A stretch of 64,000 bases of DNA from a bacterium (GTDB taxonomy: Bacteria; Myxococcota_A; Bradymonadia; UBA7976; UBA1532), in NCBI GenBank assembly GCA_030427205.1, contig JAUHXC010000002.1:1-64000 (forward strand), read 5' to 3'. Position 1 is the first letter of the stretch, and each line of letters begins with the position of its first letter. Under the pieces are notes generated by a model that saw only the letters and a list, made by a program, of their open reading frames with translations, did no database searches and was not told where the DNA came from. Shown here one piece after another: positions 55,066 through 63,405 of this stretch. A program made the translations under genes and the position numbers.

Positions 55066-55195
55066 GGCACCGGTTACGATACGCAATCCCCGTGCCTCGT
55101 CGCGAGCCCCAAGTGCGATGGTCTGCCCGCGGGCGTCGAGGCGCCGAGGCCCGCCTCGCCGGGGAGCGCCGACCCCACCGCGAGACACGCGGGTC

Positions 55196-56827
55196 TCACG
55201 GTGTCGACCGTCCGCCGGCGCAGCGGACGTGACGCATCAGATGATTGCCCAGCGTATTGACCCCGAGGCCCTCGAAGCCCGGCCGGAGCAGGAACGCTTT
55301 GGATCCGTGGACCAGCGGCACGATGGGCGCCTGGGTGAGCACCACTTGCTCGGCTTGCTTCAACAGCGCCCGCCGGGCGGTCGCATCCACGGTGCGCTGG
55401 GCGCGCGCGATGAGATCGTCGTAGGCGGGGTCGGTCCAGCCGGTCTTGTTGTGCAGCGAGGCGCCGGTCCACATCTCGAGGAATGTCGTCGGGTCGGCGT
55501 AGTCGGCGGCCCAGCGGCTGATGCTGGCCTCGTAGCCCAGTCGGTCCTGGGTCTGCAGGTAGACCCTGAACTCTTCGGTCCACGTCTCGACGCGCACGCC
55601 GAGGTGCTTCTCGAGCTGAGCGGCGACCAGCTGCGCGAGCAGGCGGCGGAACTCGTCGTTGGGGAAGTGCAGCCGGAAACTCAGCGGCTTCTCGGGGCCG
55701 AAGCCCGCCTCCGCCAGCAGCGCGCGGGCGCGGGCGAAGTCGCTCGCGGGCGCCGACGCGCCCGACCAGCTCGGCATCGGCGGTACGAAACCCTGCGCGG
55801 GGGAGCGCCCGCCGCGGGCCATCCGGGCGAGGCTCTCGCGGTCGAGCGCGAGGGCCACGGCGGCGCGCACCCGGGCGTCGTCGAATGGCGGCTTGCTCGT
55901 ATTGAGCCGCAGGTAGTGCGTCGCCATCCACGGGTCGGACCGGAACTCCGGGGTCCGGCGCAGCACCGGCAGGCGCACCGGCGGCAGGTCGACGAGCCCC
56001 GTCCAATCCAGATCGCCGGTCTCGATGAGCGTCGCGACGGTATTGCCTTCGTTGACGAAGCGGATCTCGACCCGATCGAGGCCGACCCGGGCCTTGTCCC
56101 AGTAGTTCTCGCTGCGCGCGAGCACCAGTCGAGCCCCATAATCCCGCTGCGCGAGCCGGAAGGCGCCATTGGTGACGATGTTCTCCGGGCGCGTCCAGCG
56201 GTCTCCATGGGCCTCGATGACCGCGCGCGGCACGGGCAGGTAGGTGAAGAAAGCCGTCAGCTCGGGAAAGTACGGCGCCGGGTGGCGCAGGCGCACGACC
56301 AGCGTCCGCCCGTCGCGGGCGTCGATGCCGATCGCGCTGGCCGGGCCCTTGCCGGCGTGGGCCGCTTCGGCGCCGTCGATGACGTACATGATGTCGGCGT
56401 ACGGCGCCCCGGTCTTCGGGTCGAGGACCCGCCGCCACGCATAGTCGAAGTCGTGGGCGGTGACCGGCTTGCCATCGGACCAGCGGGCGTCGGCGCGCAG
56501 GTGAAACGTGTAGGTCAGGCCGTCGGCCGAGACCTCGAAGCGCTCGGCGACCCCCGGGATCGGCCGGCCGTCGGCTTCGGGGTAGTTCATCAGCCCTTCG
56601 AATAGGTTCGGCGCGACCAGATTCTCGAGGCTGGAGCGGGCGAAGGCCGGATCGAGGCTGCCCGGCGGCTCGGGCAGGGCATAGCGGAAGACGCACGCGG
56701 CCTCGGCCGACGACGCGGAGTCGCCGGTCGCTGGCTTGTCTTTGGGGCGATCGGAGCAGGCCGCGGTCAGCAGCGCGAGGCAGGCGAAGAACAGGGGGCT
56801 GAGCCGGAATCGGTCGGGGTGTCGCAT
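55196..56827 (-). CDS. Oligopeptide ABC transporter substrate-binding lipoprotein (OppA/DppA-type)
   Basis: A 543-aa lipoprotein; lipobox ALLTAAC. The SBP_bac_5 family pattern is complete: PPGSLDPAFARSSLENLVAPNLFEGL, VSADGLTYTFHLRADARWSDGKPVTAHDFDYAWRR in two parts, NIVTNGAFRL, the central VRAAVALALDRESLA, and a C-terminal domain with WAADYADPTTFLEMW and APIVPLVHG. It captures peptides for import, but no permease or ATPase gene is next to it here. ATG 56827 is preferred; an ATG at 56839 is in frame. Confidence 0.92.
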   Translation of the reverse strand: MRHPDRFRLSPLFFACLALLTAACSDRPKDKPATGDSASSAEAACVFRYALPEPPGSLDPAFARSSLENLVAPNLFEGLMNYPEADGRPIPGVAERFEVSADGLTYTFHLRADARWSDGKPVTAHDFDYAWRRVLDPKTGAPYADIMYVIDGAEAAHAGKGPASAIGIDARDGRTLVVRLRHPAPYFPELTAFFTYLPVPRAVIEAHGDRWTRPENIVTNGAFRLAQRDYGARLVLARSENYWDKARVGLDRVEIRFVNEGNTVATLIETGDLDWTGLVDLPPVRLPVLRRTPEFRSDPWMATHYLRLNTSKPPFDDARVRAAVALALDRESLARMARGGRSPAQGFVPPMPSWSGASAPASDFARARALLAEAGFGPEKPLSFRLHFPNDEFRRLLAQLVAAQLEKHLGVRVETWTEEFRVYLQTQDRLGYEASISRWAADYADPTTFLEMWTGASLHNKTGWTDPAYDDLIARAQRTVDATARRALLKQAEQVVLTQAPIVPLVHGSKAFLLRPGFEGLGVNTLGNHLMRHVRCAGGRSTP

Positions 56828-56937
56828 GGCCGGCAGCATACCCGATCGCGACCGGCCGGGCGGCGGCGGACGCTACTCACGGGGTCGAGGCGGCGCGCGC
56901 CTGCCGGTGTCGCGCTGAAGCACCCCGTGAACAGGCG

Positions 56938-57306
56938 TCAGCGCGTCGAGCGCCAGAACGCGTCCAGCGGCAGCCAGAGCACGACCCAGGCGAGCAGGGT
57001 CAACCCGGGCTCAACGAGGCGGATGAGCACCAGCAGGGCGTGCAGCGCCATGCCGACGCCGCACAGCCAGCGCAGGGCGCCGAGGCTGCGATGGGTATCG
57101 AGGGTCGTGGGCGCGCGGTGCTCGCCGAAGATCGGGGGGCGGGCGTCGGCATCGCCACCACGGGCCGCCTGGGGTGAGCTCTGTGCTTCGGTGGTCGGCC
57201 CCAAGCGACCGCGGATCGGATCCCACTCGAGCAGATACGCTTCGCAATGGGGGCAGACGGCGGTCGTCTCGGCGACCGGGCCCCGACAGCGCGGGCAGGG
57301 GACCAT
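56938..57306 (-). CDS. Small zinc-ribbon membrane protein
   Basis: A 122-aa protein starting MVPCPRCRGPVAETTAVCPHC: two CxxC pairs form an N-terminal zinc ribbon. Residues about 35-75 are polar; about 75-120 hold two hydrophobic segments (LCGVGMALHALLVLIRLV; LTLLAWVVLWLPLDAFW). The start is nine bases after the stop of the dolichol-kinase-like gene, so the two are co-transcribed. The longer open frame upstream is the antisense shadow of other genes. The function is unknown. Confidence 0.75.
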   Translation of the reverse strand: MVPCPRCRGPVAETTAVCPHCEAYLLEWDPIRGRLGPTTEAQSSPQAARGGDADARPPIFGEHRAPTTLDTHRSLGALRWLCGVGMALHALLVLIRLVEPGLTLLAWVVLWLPLDAFWRSTR

Positions 57307-57314
57307 CGGTGTGG

Positions 57315-58277
57315 TCAGACGGCGACGCCCATCAGGGCGAAGGCCAGCCACGCGGCGCCGGCGGTCGCCAGGGGGATGGTCAGGTTGTCGTCGATGCGCC
57401 GGCTGAAGAGCTCGACCAGCGCCGCGGTGAGCGCCGCGACGGCGGAGGCGATCGCGGCCGCCGCCCACGGCAGGTCGTGCAGGCCCACCATGATGGCCAG
57501 CGCGGCGGAGAAGGCGACGACGAAAAAGGCGGTGCTGCCCTCGAACGAGCGACCGTTGACCAGCCGTGTACGCCCGAAGCGGCGGCCGATCAGCGCGGCG
57601 GCCGGGTCGGCGAGGCCGAGCACGGCGCACGCGATGGCGCACAGCAGCGGTCGCCCGGTCAGCGCCAGCAACAGCAGCGCGGTGGTGAACCAGGTGCTGC
57701 TGTTGACCCGATGCCACTCGTGGGGGTGGGCCACCTTGGCGTAGTACTTCATCACATGGTCGTTGAACGACGGGACGAGCCGTCGCAGCGCCTCCATCGA
57801 CCAGGCGTACGTGCAGAAGGCGAGCGCGACCCAGAGCATGGTATCCGGCGCCAGCACGAACTCCACGAGCGCCACCGCGGTGAGCCCGCCGGCCACATGG
57901 AAGACGTTGCGCAGGTAGTTGGTCGGCCGCAGCGCCGGCACGTGCACCTCGTAGGTGCGCAGGCCTTCGGCGAGGTTCTGGTAGGCCATCTGCAGCTGGC
58001 GATGGGCCGTTCGCCAGTTGCGGCTGCGCTCCGAGAGGCGGCCGGTCTGCTCGTCGAGGCTGCGCTTGAGCTCGGCGAGGCGATCGTGCAGCCCGCGCAG
58101 GGCCCGATCGCGGGGGTCTTCGGCGAGCAGCTCGCTCAGGCGGGTCGACAGCGCGCCGAGGCGTTCGCGCAGGCCGGCCGAGAGCTCGTCTTTGAACGCC
58201 GCGGGATCGAACTCCCGCAGCAGGGTGTGCAATTCGAGGGCGACGTCGCGGCCGCCGAGCGCGAGAGCGTGGGTCAC
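57315..58277 (-). CDS. Dolichol/polyprenol-kinase-like integral membrane protein
   Basis: A 320-aa protein. The GTG at 58277 is chosen because GGAGG lies five bases upstream; the ATG at 58313 has none. The N-terminal 130 residues are helical and likely coiled-coil (LSTRLSELLAEDPRDRALRG; RLAELKRSLDEQTGRLSER). Then come about seven membrane helices with the dolichol-kinase/DGK1 signature GLADPAAALIGRRFGRTRL followed by NGRSFEGSTAFFVV. The family uses CTP to phosphorylate polyprenols, phytol or diacylglycerol. The lipid substrate here is unknown. The added coiled coil is not usual for the family. Confidence 0.82.
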   Translation of the reverse strand: MTHALALGGRDVALELHTLLREFDPAAFKDELSAGLRERLGALSTRLSELLAEDPRDRALRGLHDRLAELKRSLDEQTGRLSERSRNWRTAHRQLQMAYQNLAEGLRTYEVHVPALRPTNYLRNVFHVAGGLTAVALVEFVLAPDTMLWVALAFCTYAWSMEALRRLVPSFNDHVMKYYAKVAHPHEWHRVNSSTWFTTALLLLALTGRPLLCAIACAVLGLADPAAALIGRRFGRTRLVNGRSFEGSTAFFVVAFSAALAIMVGLHDLPWAAAAIASAVAALTAALVELFSRRIDDNLTIPLATAGAAWLAFALMGVAV

Positions 58278-58513
58278 GCCATCCTCCGCGGGCAGTGCCG
58301 GCGAGGCCGGCATCAACGCCGCACTGTTTACCGGAATCGCGCCCGAATTGACAGCGGCACCGGGTCTTTGCGCCGCAGCGGATGCACGACGCGCGTCTAC
58401 GACCTTTCGCCGACGTGCCGCATGCGGTAATCGATATAGGTGTGTCCGTGCGCGGCGCGCGGGCAATGGCCATGACGGCCTGCATCGGATCGAAGATACG
58501 AGGAGGACAATCG

Positions 58514-59212
58514 ATGCTCAGCTCCATTCGGGGAAACCTGCACCTGCTGCTGCTGCCCGCCCTGCTGTTCGGGCTCGGGGCCTGCGACGTCGAGTCGGGC
58601 GAGGACTGCGACGAGATGGGCGTCTGCGCGGACGCCGGCGGTGAAGGCGAAGGCGAGGGCGAAGGCGAGGGTGAGGGCGAAGGGGAAGGCGAGGGTGAGG
58701 GCGAGGGCGAGGGCCCGAGCTGCGCCGACGCGTGCGCCACCATCACGGCCTCGTCGTGCTACGACGACGGCAACTGTCCGGGCGCCAACGGCGCCTACGC
58801 GATGCTCGACAACCTGTGCGAGGACGCCTGCGCCAACGACCTGCTCGACGCCCAGACCGTCTTCGACGAGCCCACCTGTGAGGGGGCCGTCGAGATGGTG
58901 TTCGAGGCGTCGTCGGCCGCGGCCGACTTCTGCATCGGCGACGTCGAGCAGTCGGGCGGCCCCTGCACCACCGAGGTGGGCTCGGGTCTCTGCGTCAACA
59001 CCGACACCGACCCCTGCGAGGAGGACGGCGGCAGCCTGGTGGCCGGTGCCTGCCCCGGCGGCCGTAACATCGTCTGCTGCGTCGACTACCCCTGCGCGAC
59101 CGACGACGGCTTCTCGGGCGTGTGCATCGACACCGCGGTCTGCGACACCGAGTCGGTCGCCGGCCAGTGCCCGGGTGGCGCCAACATCCAGTGCTGCCTC
59201 GACGCGAAGTGA
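58514..59212 (+). CDS. Cys-rich lipoprotein with Gly-Glu repeat spacer
   Basis: A 232-aa lipoprotein; AGGAGG lies seven bases before the ATG. The signal ends LFGLGAC. After a short Cys segment, 12 Gly-Glu dipeptides form a flexible acidic tether. The remainder has paired Cys modules (SCADACATITASSCYDD; GRNIVCCVDYPCATDDG; GANIQCCLDAK) that look like disulfide-bonded repeats. The two later modules share GACPGG/GQCPGG followed by NI.CC, an internal duplication. This build (lipid anchor, tether, Cys-rich head) is frequent in myxobacterial surface proteins. A strong terminator follows. Confidence 0.82.
   Translation: MLSSIRGNLHLLLLPALLFGLGACDVESGEDCDEMGVCADAGGEGEGEGEGEGEGEGEGEGEGEGEGPSCADACATITASSCYDDGNCPGANGAYAMLDNLCEDACANDLLDAQTVFDEPTCEGAVEMVFEASSAAADFCIGDVEQSGGPCTTEVGSGLCVNTDTDPCEEDGGSLVAGACPGGRNIVCCVDYPCATDDGFSGVCIDTAVCDTESVAGQCPGGANIQCCLDAK
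58640..58711 (+). repeat. Hexanucleotide microsatellite encoding (Gly-Glu)12
   Basis: Twelve consecutive 6-bp units, GGNGAR, with minor third-position variation. Slippage would change the tether length by dipeptides without breaking the frame. Confidence 0.85.
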
Positions 59213-59274
59213 GCCCGCTCGGTTGAACGGGTGGGGGTGAGACCCCGCCCGAACGACCGTTCGTGAGCGAGATG

Positions 59275-59305
59275 CCGGCGCCCCGCGGGGCGCCGGTTCG
59301 TTTTT
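59275..59305 (+). terminator. Strong intrinsic terminator after the Gly-Glu lipoprotein
   Basis: CCGGCGCCCC and GGGGCGCCGG form a stem of about ten base pairs, followed by TTCGTTTTT. It lies about 62 bases after the stop. Confidence 0.85.
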
Positions 59306-59351
59306 CGAATCGCGCACCGAGAAGGCGTTCGCCCGAACTGATTCGCGCGCG

Positions 59352-60233
59352 ATGGATCGAATCGCAGCGGCGCCCGTAGCGCCGCTCATGCGATACATCG
59401 ACACCCGCGAAGTCCATCCGCCCGCCGGGCGACTGTTCCGGCGTCCCGTGCCCGGCGTCGTCCTGCTGTTGCTGTGCTGCCTGTCGGCGGAGGCCGCCTT
59501 CGCCGGCGCGTTCGAGCAACGGCAGCAGCGCTACTCACGCTATCGAGCAGCCCTCGCCGAAGACGGCGCCGACGTCGAGCGACGCTTCCGCGACGCGGGC
59601 GCCGCCTGGCCGCCGCGGCTCTTCCTGCGGGCCTTCAAGCTCGAAGGCGCGCTCGAGATGTGGGCCGCGCCGGCCACTGGAGAGCGGTGGATCAAGGTGC
59701 GGACCTTCCCCGTCTGCGCCGCCAGCGGGCGGCTGGGCCCCAAGCGACGTGTCGGCGACCTGCAGGTGCCCGAGGGCTTCTACCGGGTCGATCGCTTCAA
59801 CCCGGCGAGCCGTTTTCACCTGTCGCTGGGCATCGACTATCCCAACGCGCTCGATCGCACCCGGACCCCGCGCGGCGTCTCGCCCGGCGGCGACATCTTC
59901 ATTCACGGCGACTGCGTCACCATCGGCTGCCTGCCGCTGCAGGACGAGCCGATGGAGCTGCTCTATGTCGCGGCGGTCGCCGCCTGGGACGCGGGGCATC
60001 GCTCGACGCCGGTGCACATCTTCCCGTGTCGATTCGGCACGGACCGCTGCGTCGAAGCCTTGCAGTCCGCTGGCGCTGAGCGCCCGGCCGACGCGGCGAC
60101 CTGGCCCGCGCTGATGCCCGGCTATCGGCTGTTCGAAGAGACGGGGGTGCCCCCGCGCGTGCGGGTCTCGGCCCGCGGCTATCGATTCACCCCCCGGGGG
60201 AGGGCCGCGCGGGCGCCCGGCTCCGCACCCTGA
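59352..60233 (+). CDS. L,D-transpeptidase-fold (YkuD/YafK-like) exported protein
   Basis: A 293-aa protein; ATG 59352 or 59388 (MRYIDTREVH), neither with a clear ribosome-binding site. Signal peptide with VPGVVLLLLCCLSAEAAFAG. The catalytic segment IFIHGDCVTIGCLPL contains the family His and the nucleophile Cys in the YafK/DpaA-like arrangement; GPKRRVGDLQVPEGFYRV is the upstream strand pair typical of the fold. YafK-type proteins cut the bond between peptidoglycan and covalently attached lipoproteins, while others make 3-3 crosslinks; which applies here is unknown. Confidence 0.88.
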   Translation: MDRIAAAPVAPLMRYIDTREVHPPAGRLFRRPVPGVVLLLLCCLSAEAAFAGAFEQRQQRYSRYRAALAEDGADVERRFRDAGAAWPPRLFLRAFKLEGALEMWAAPATGERWIKVRTFPVCAASGRLGPKRRVGDLQVPEGFYRVDRFNPASRFHLSLGIDYPNALDRTRTPRGVSPGGDIFIHGDCVTIGCLPLQDEPMELLYVAAVAAWDAGHRSTPVHIFPCRFGTDRCVEALQSAGAERPADAATWPALMPGYRLFEETGVPPRVRVSARGYRFTPRGRAARAPGSAP

Positions 60234-60308
60234 CCGCGTCGGGGTCACAACTCGCCCCGGGCGCAGAATCCGCTGTGATGGGGCGCCGGCACGCTGCATC
60301 ATGGGGGT

Positions 60309-61280
60309 ATGATCCGCCGAACGCTGCACCATACCCGCCACGCCGTACGTCGCCACGGCATGCGCCTGCTCATAGATACGTCTCTGAACTCGCTGTCTCG
60401 GGCCGGCAAACTGCACCCCGAGGCCCGCGCGTTGCACGACGGGGTCGAGATCATCCGCGATCTGCCCTATCGCGACACGGGGCTCGCGGCGCATACGCTC
60501 GACGTCTATCGCCCCGAAGGGGCTCACGATGGGCCGCGACCGGTCTTGATCTACGTGCACGGCGGCGGCTTTCGCATCCTGTCGAAGAACACCCACTGGA
60601 TGATGGCGCTCAAATTCGCCCGCCAGGGGTATGTCGTCTTCAGCACCAACTATCGACTCACGCCGGCCCACAGCTTCCCGGCTGCGGTGCACGATACGTT
60701 CGACGCGGTGCGTTGGATCGTCGAGAACGCGGCGGCCTACGGGGGCGATCCGGCCGATCTGACCCTGGCCGGCGAGTCGGCCGGCGGCAACCTCGTCTGC
60801 ACGGTGGTCGCCGCCCATAGCTATCGTCTGGATGACCCCCGGGCCCAGGCGCTGCACGAGATGGATCTGGGCATTCGCGCGGTGCTGCCCGCGTGTGGGC
60901 TGCTGCAGGTCAGCGATCCCGATCGATTCATCCGCCGGCGCCCCGACTTGCCGCCCTGGCTGCAGGATCGGATTCAGGACATCTGCACCAGCTACTACGA
61001 CGGCGCGGGCGATCCATTGGCCGACCCGCTGCTGGCGTTCGAGACCCTCACGCCGGTCCGGCCGTTGCCGCCCATGCTCGCCATCTGTGGGACCCGGGAC
61101 CCGATCCTCGACGATACCCGTCGACTCGAGGCCGCGGTGCGAGCCGCCGGCGGGCGGTGCGACGCCGCGATCTACCCCGGCGGCATCCACGCGTTTCATG
61201 CGGTGTTCTGGCGTGAGCCCGCTCGGGCCGCCTGGCAGGCCCAGCTCGACTTCCTCGCCGAGATTCGCGCCACGGGCTGA
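60309..61280 (+). CDS. Alpha/beta hydrolase (hormone-sensitive-lipase-like esterase)
   Basis: A 323-aa protein without signal peptide. The oxyanion hole HGGGF in LIYVHGGGFRILSK, the nucleophile elbow GESAGGN, the acid in GTRDPILDD and the catalytic His in GGIHAFHAVFW are all present and in order. This is the HSL/family IV carboxylesterase layout. The N-terminal 50 residues are basic, helical, and may form a cap. It acts on short- to medium-chain esters in general; the substrate is unknown. Confidence 0.92.
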   Translation: MIRRTLHHTRHAVRRHGMRLLIDTSLNSLSRAGKLHPEARALHDGVEIIRDLPYRDTGLAAHTLDVYRPEGAHDGPRPVLIYVHGGGFRILSKNTHWMMALKFARQGYVVFSTNYRLTPAHSFPAAVHDTFDAVRWIVENAAAYGGDPADLTLAGESAGGNLVCTVVAAHSYRLDDPRAQALHEMDLGIRAVLPACGLLQVSDPDRFIRRRPDLPPWLQDRIQDICTSYYDGAGDPLADPLLAFETLTPVRPLPPMLAICGTRDPILDDTRRLEAAVRAAGGRCDAAIYPGGIHAFHAVFWREPARAAWQAQLDFLAEIRATG

Positions 61281-61336
61281 GCCTGCGGCGATCGGCCGTC
61301 GGGCAAAAGATCGCCTTCTGTCTCGCCAATCGCCGG

Positions 61337-62713
61337 GTGACCCGCCAGGATGGAGCCGTGGCCTTCGAAGGGATCATGACCGGGCTGATCTGGGCGTTCG
61401 CCGCGGGCGGCGCCGGCGCGGTGCACGTCGATGTCTGCGTCGAGCCGTCGTTCGAAGCGGCGGTCGCGGTCATGCGCCTCGGTCGCCACAGCCCGGGCCT
61501 CGATCTGCGTCCGGTGCGGCCCGAGCGCTGTGACGACGGGGCCGGCTATCGGGCACGGTTCACCGAGCGTGGCGGCCGGGTCACGCTGGTGCTGTCTACG
61601 CCGACCGGCGACCGCCTCGAACGCGCCGTGCCCTGGGCCACCCGATCGGAAGACGCCTTGATCGATGTCGCCCGGAGGGGGCGGCTGGGCGGACTGGCCG
61701 TACTGCTCGGCGGCTTGATGCTGGAAGACCGGGCGGTGGCGTCGGCCGAGCGACGATCGCCGCCGATGGCATCCGAGCGGCTGTCGTTCGCGCGCCCGGG
61801 GGTTCGATCGGACTCGCCCGTTGTGCCGCAGGCGTCGCCCGAGCCGCCGTCACTGGCCCCACCGGCGCCCCCGAGCCCCGGTCGGGATACGCGCCCGGCC
61901 CTCGAGTCGACGCCGCGCGATGACGCGCCCGCGCCGAGCCGCCCCGTTCGGGCGCGGCGGGCGCCCACACCACGCATCGCGAGCACCGCCGCGCAGGCCC
62001 TGGCGCGCGCCGGGCCCGAACGAGCGCTCGACCTGCGCCCGCCGCCGCCGCCGGAGCCGGCGCCGTTCCCCGACGCCGCGCCCGCTCTGCCCGCGAACGG
62101 CGCCCCCGACGGGCGAACGGGCGCGGCGGGTCGATCGAGCGAACCGGGCGGGCGGGTCGAGTCGGGCGGCCCGGGCATCGCCAGCGACACGTCCCCCGCG
62201 CCGACGAGCGGCCGGGTCCGCAGTGAAGCTGATCCGCACATCGGGCTCGAGGTCGGCGCCGCTTTGCGCGCGCCCTCGGTCCTCGGCCTCGAGGCAGCGC
62301 TGCGCATCGAAGCCTGGGACGTGTCGCTCGAGGTCGGGGCGCTGCCGCCGCTGGTCTGGGAGCTCGACGGGCGGCCGCTCGAGCTGTCGTCGGCCTGGAT
62401 GGCGCTGGGCTGGTCGCTGCCGGTCTGGCGGACGGCGTCTCTCGAGGTCGATGGGCGCATCTCGGGGGTGATCGAGCGCCTGACCGTACTGCGCCTCGAG
62501 CTGCCCGACGCCATGACCCGGGCCGTCTGGGACGCCGGCCTGGACGCATCGGTCGCGGCGATGGGTCCCATGGGCGACGGCTGGCGCATCGGCGGGCGCC
62601 TGGGGTTGCGCTGGCTGGCGACCGCCAACGATGTGCGCATCCCCGAAGGCCCGCGGGCGGCGCTCAATGTCTGGCAGTGCCGTCTGGGGCTGGTCGTCGA
62701 CTGGGCGCCATGA
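61337..62713 (+). CDS. Proline-rich envelope protein of unknown function
   Basis: A 458-aa protein. Three starts are possible: GTG 61337, GTG 61358 and ATG 61376 (MTGLIWAFAAGGAGA, which would give a signal peptide and has AAGGG close by). Residues about 25-130 are a compact domain ending in LGGLAVLLGGLML; about 140-290 are a Pro/Ala/Arg linker (SLAPPAPPSPGRDTRP); about 300-458 alternate like beta-barrel strands (ALRIEAWDVSLEVGALPPL; GWRIGGRLGLRWLATAND). It precedes an ECF sigma factor and may be a sensor or structural partner. No family is recognised. Confidence 0.6.
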   Translation: MTRQDGAVAFEGIMTGLIWAFAAGGAGAVHVDVCVEPSFEAAVAVMRLGRHSPGLDLRPVRPERCDDGAGYRARFTERGGRVTLVLSTPTGDRLERAVPWATRSEDALIDVARRGRLGGLAVLLGGLMLEDRAVASAERRSPPMASERLSFARPGVRSDSPVVPQASPEPPSLAPPAPPSPGRDTRPALESTPRDDAPAPSRPVRARRAPTPRIASTAAQALARAGPERALDLRPPPPPEPAPFPDAAPALPANGAPDGRTGAAGRSSEPGGRVESGGPGIASDTSPAPTSGRVRSEADPHIGLEVGAALRAPSVLGLEAALRIEAWDVSLEVGALPPLVWELDGRPLELSSAWMALGWSLPVWRTASLEVDGRISGVIERLTVLRLELPDAMTRAVWDAGLDASVAAMGPMGDGWRIGGRLGLRWLATANDVRIPEGPRAALNVWQCRLGLVVDWAP

Positions 62714-62778
62714 GCCCCGCCGCCCGTCGGCACGAAACGCGCGCCCCGGTGATCAGCTGACGGGGCGCCCGACATCTG

Positions 62779-63405
62779 GTGAGCATGAGCCTCGACCCGA
62801 TACAATTCGCCGCGTGCCGTGAGGGCGACGAAGCCGCCTGGCGCCGCGTCGTTCAGAGTCGCGTGCACGCGGTCTTTCGCTGGTCGGTCATGCTCGGCCT
62901 GCGGGCGCCCGAAGCCGAAGACGCCGCCCAGGAAGTGCTGTGGCGGGCCTGGAAGCAGTTTCACAAGTGTCGGGCGCCGCAAGCGTTCGACGCGTGGCTG
63001 TACCAGATCACCCGCCGGGTCGTGGCGAACATGCGCCGCCTGGTCTGGCTGAAGCGGGTGCTGCCCACCGAGAGCCCACCCGAGCCGGCGTTCGCCGACG
63101 GGCCGACCCCGGCCATCGAGCTCTCGGTGCGCGCCTGTCTCGGCCGCCTCTCGCGCAAGCAAGCCGAGGTGCTGATGCTGTCCGACGTGGAAGGCTATAC
63201 CCGCGATGAGGTCGCGGCCATGCTCGGCATCCCGCCAGGCACGGTGGCCAGTCGGCTCCGGCTGGCCCGCAAGGCGTTTCGCGCCGCGTGGGAGCAGAGC
63301 CAGGTCGATCCGCCGCGGTTGCCCACCGAAGGGGGCACCGACGACAAACGACGCGCCGGCCCCCGGCGGGGCACGGCCCCCCGACTGTCGTGGGAGCAGT
63401 CATGA
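62779..63405 (+). CDS. ECF-type RNA polymerase sigma factor
   Basis: A 208-aa protein starting GTG 62779 or ATG 62785. Region 2: CREGDEAAWRRVVQSRVHAVFRW then AEDAAQEVLWRAWKQF. Region 4: LSRKQAEVLMLSDVEGYTRDEVAAMLGIPPGTVASRLRLARKAF. A basic, Pro-rich tail of about 35 residues follows. Its stop overlaps the start of the FecR-like gene (ATGA), so the membrane protein encoded next is the likely partner that holds or releases it. Confidence 0.93.
   Translation: MSMSLDPIQFAACREGDEAAWRRVVQSRVHAVFRWSVMLGLRAPEAEDAAQEVLWRAWKQFHKCRAPQAFDAWLYQITRRVVANMRRLVWLKRVLPTESPPEPAFADGPTPAIELSVRACLGRLSRKQAEVLMLSDVEGYTRDEVAAMLGIPPGTVASRLRLARKAFRAAWEQSQVDPPRLPTEGGTDDKRRAGPRRGTAPRLSWEQS

Noticed and set aside
57307..58746. 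N-terminal (Ser-Pro)n extension of the frame that contains the zinc-ribbon protein
   Set aside because: The Ser-Pro run is the antisense of the Gly-Glu repeat gene; the real zinc-ribbon protein starts at 57306.
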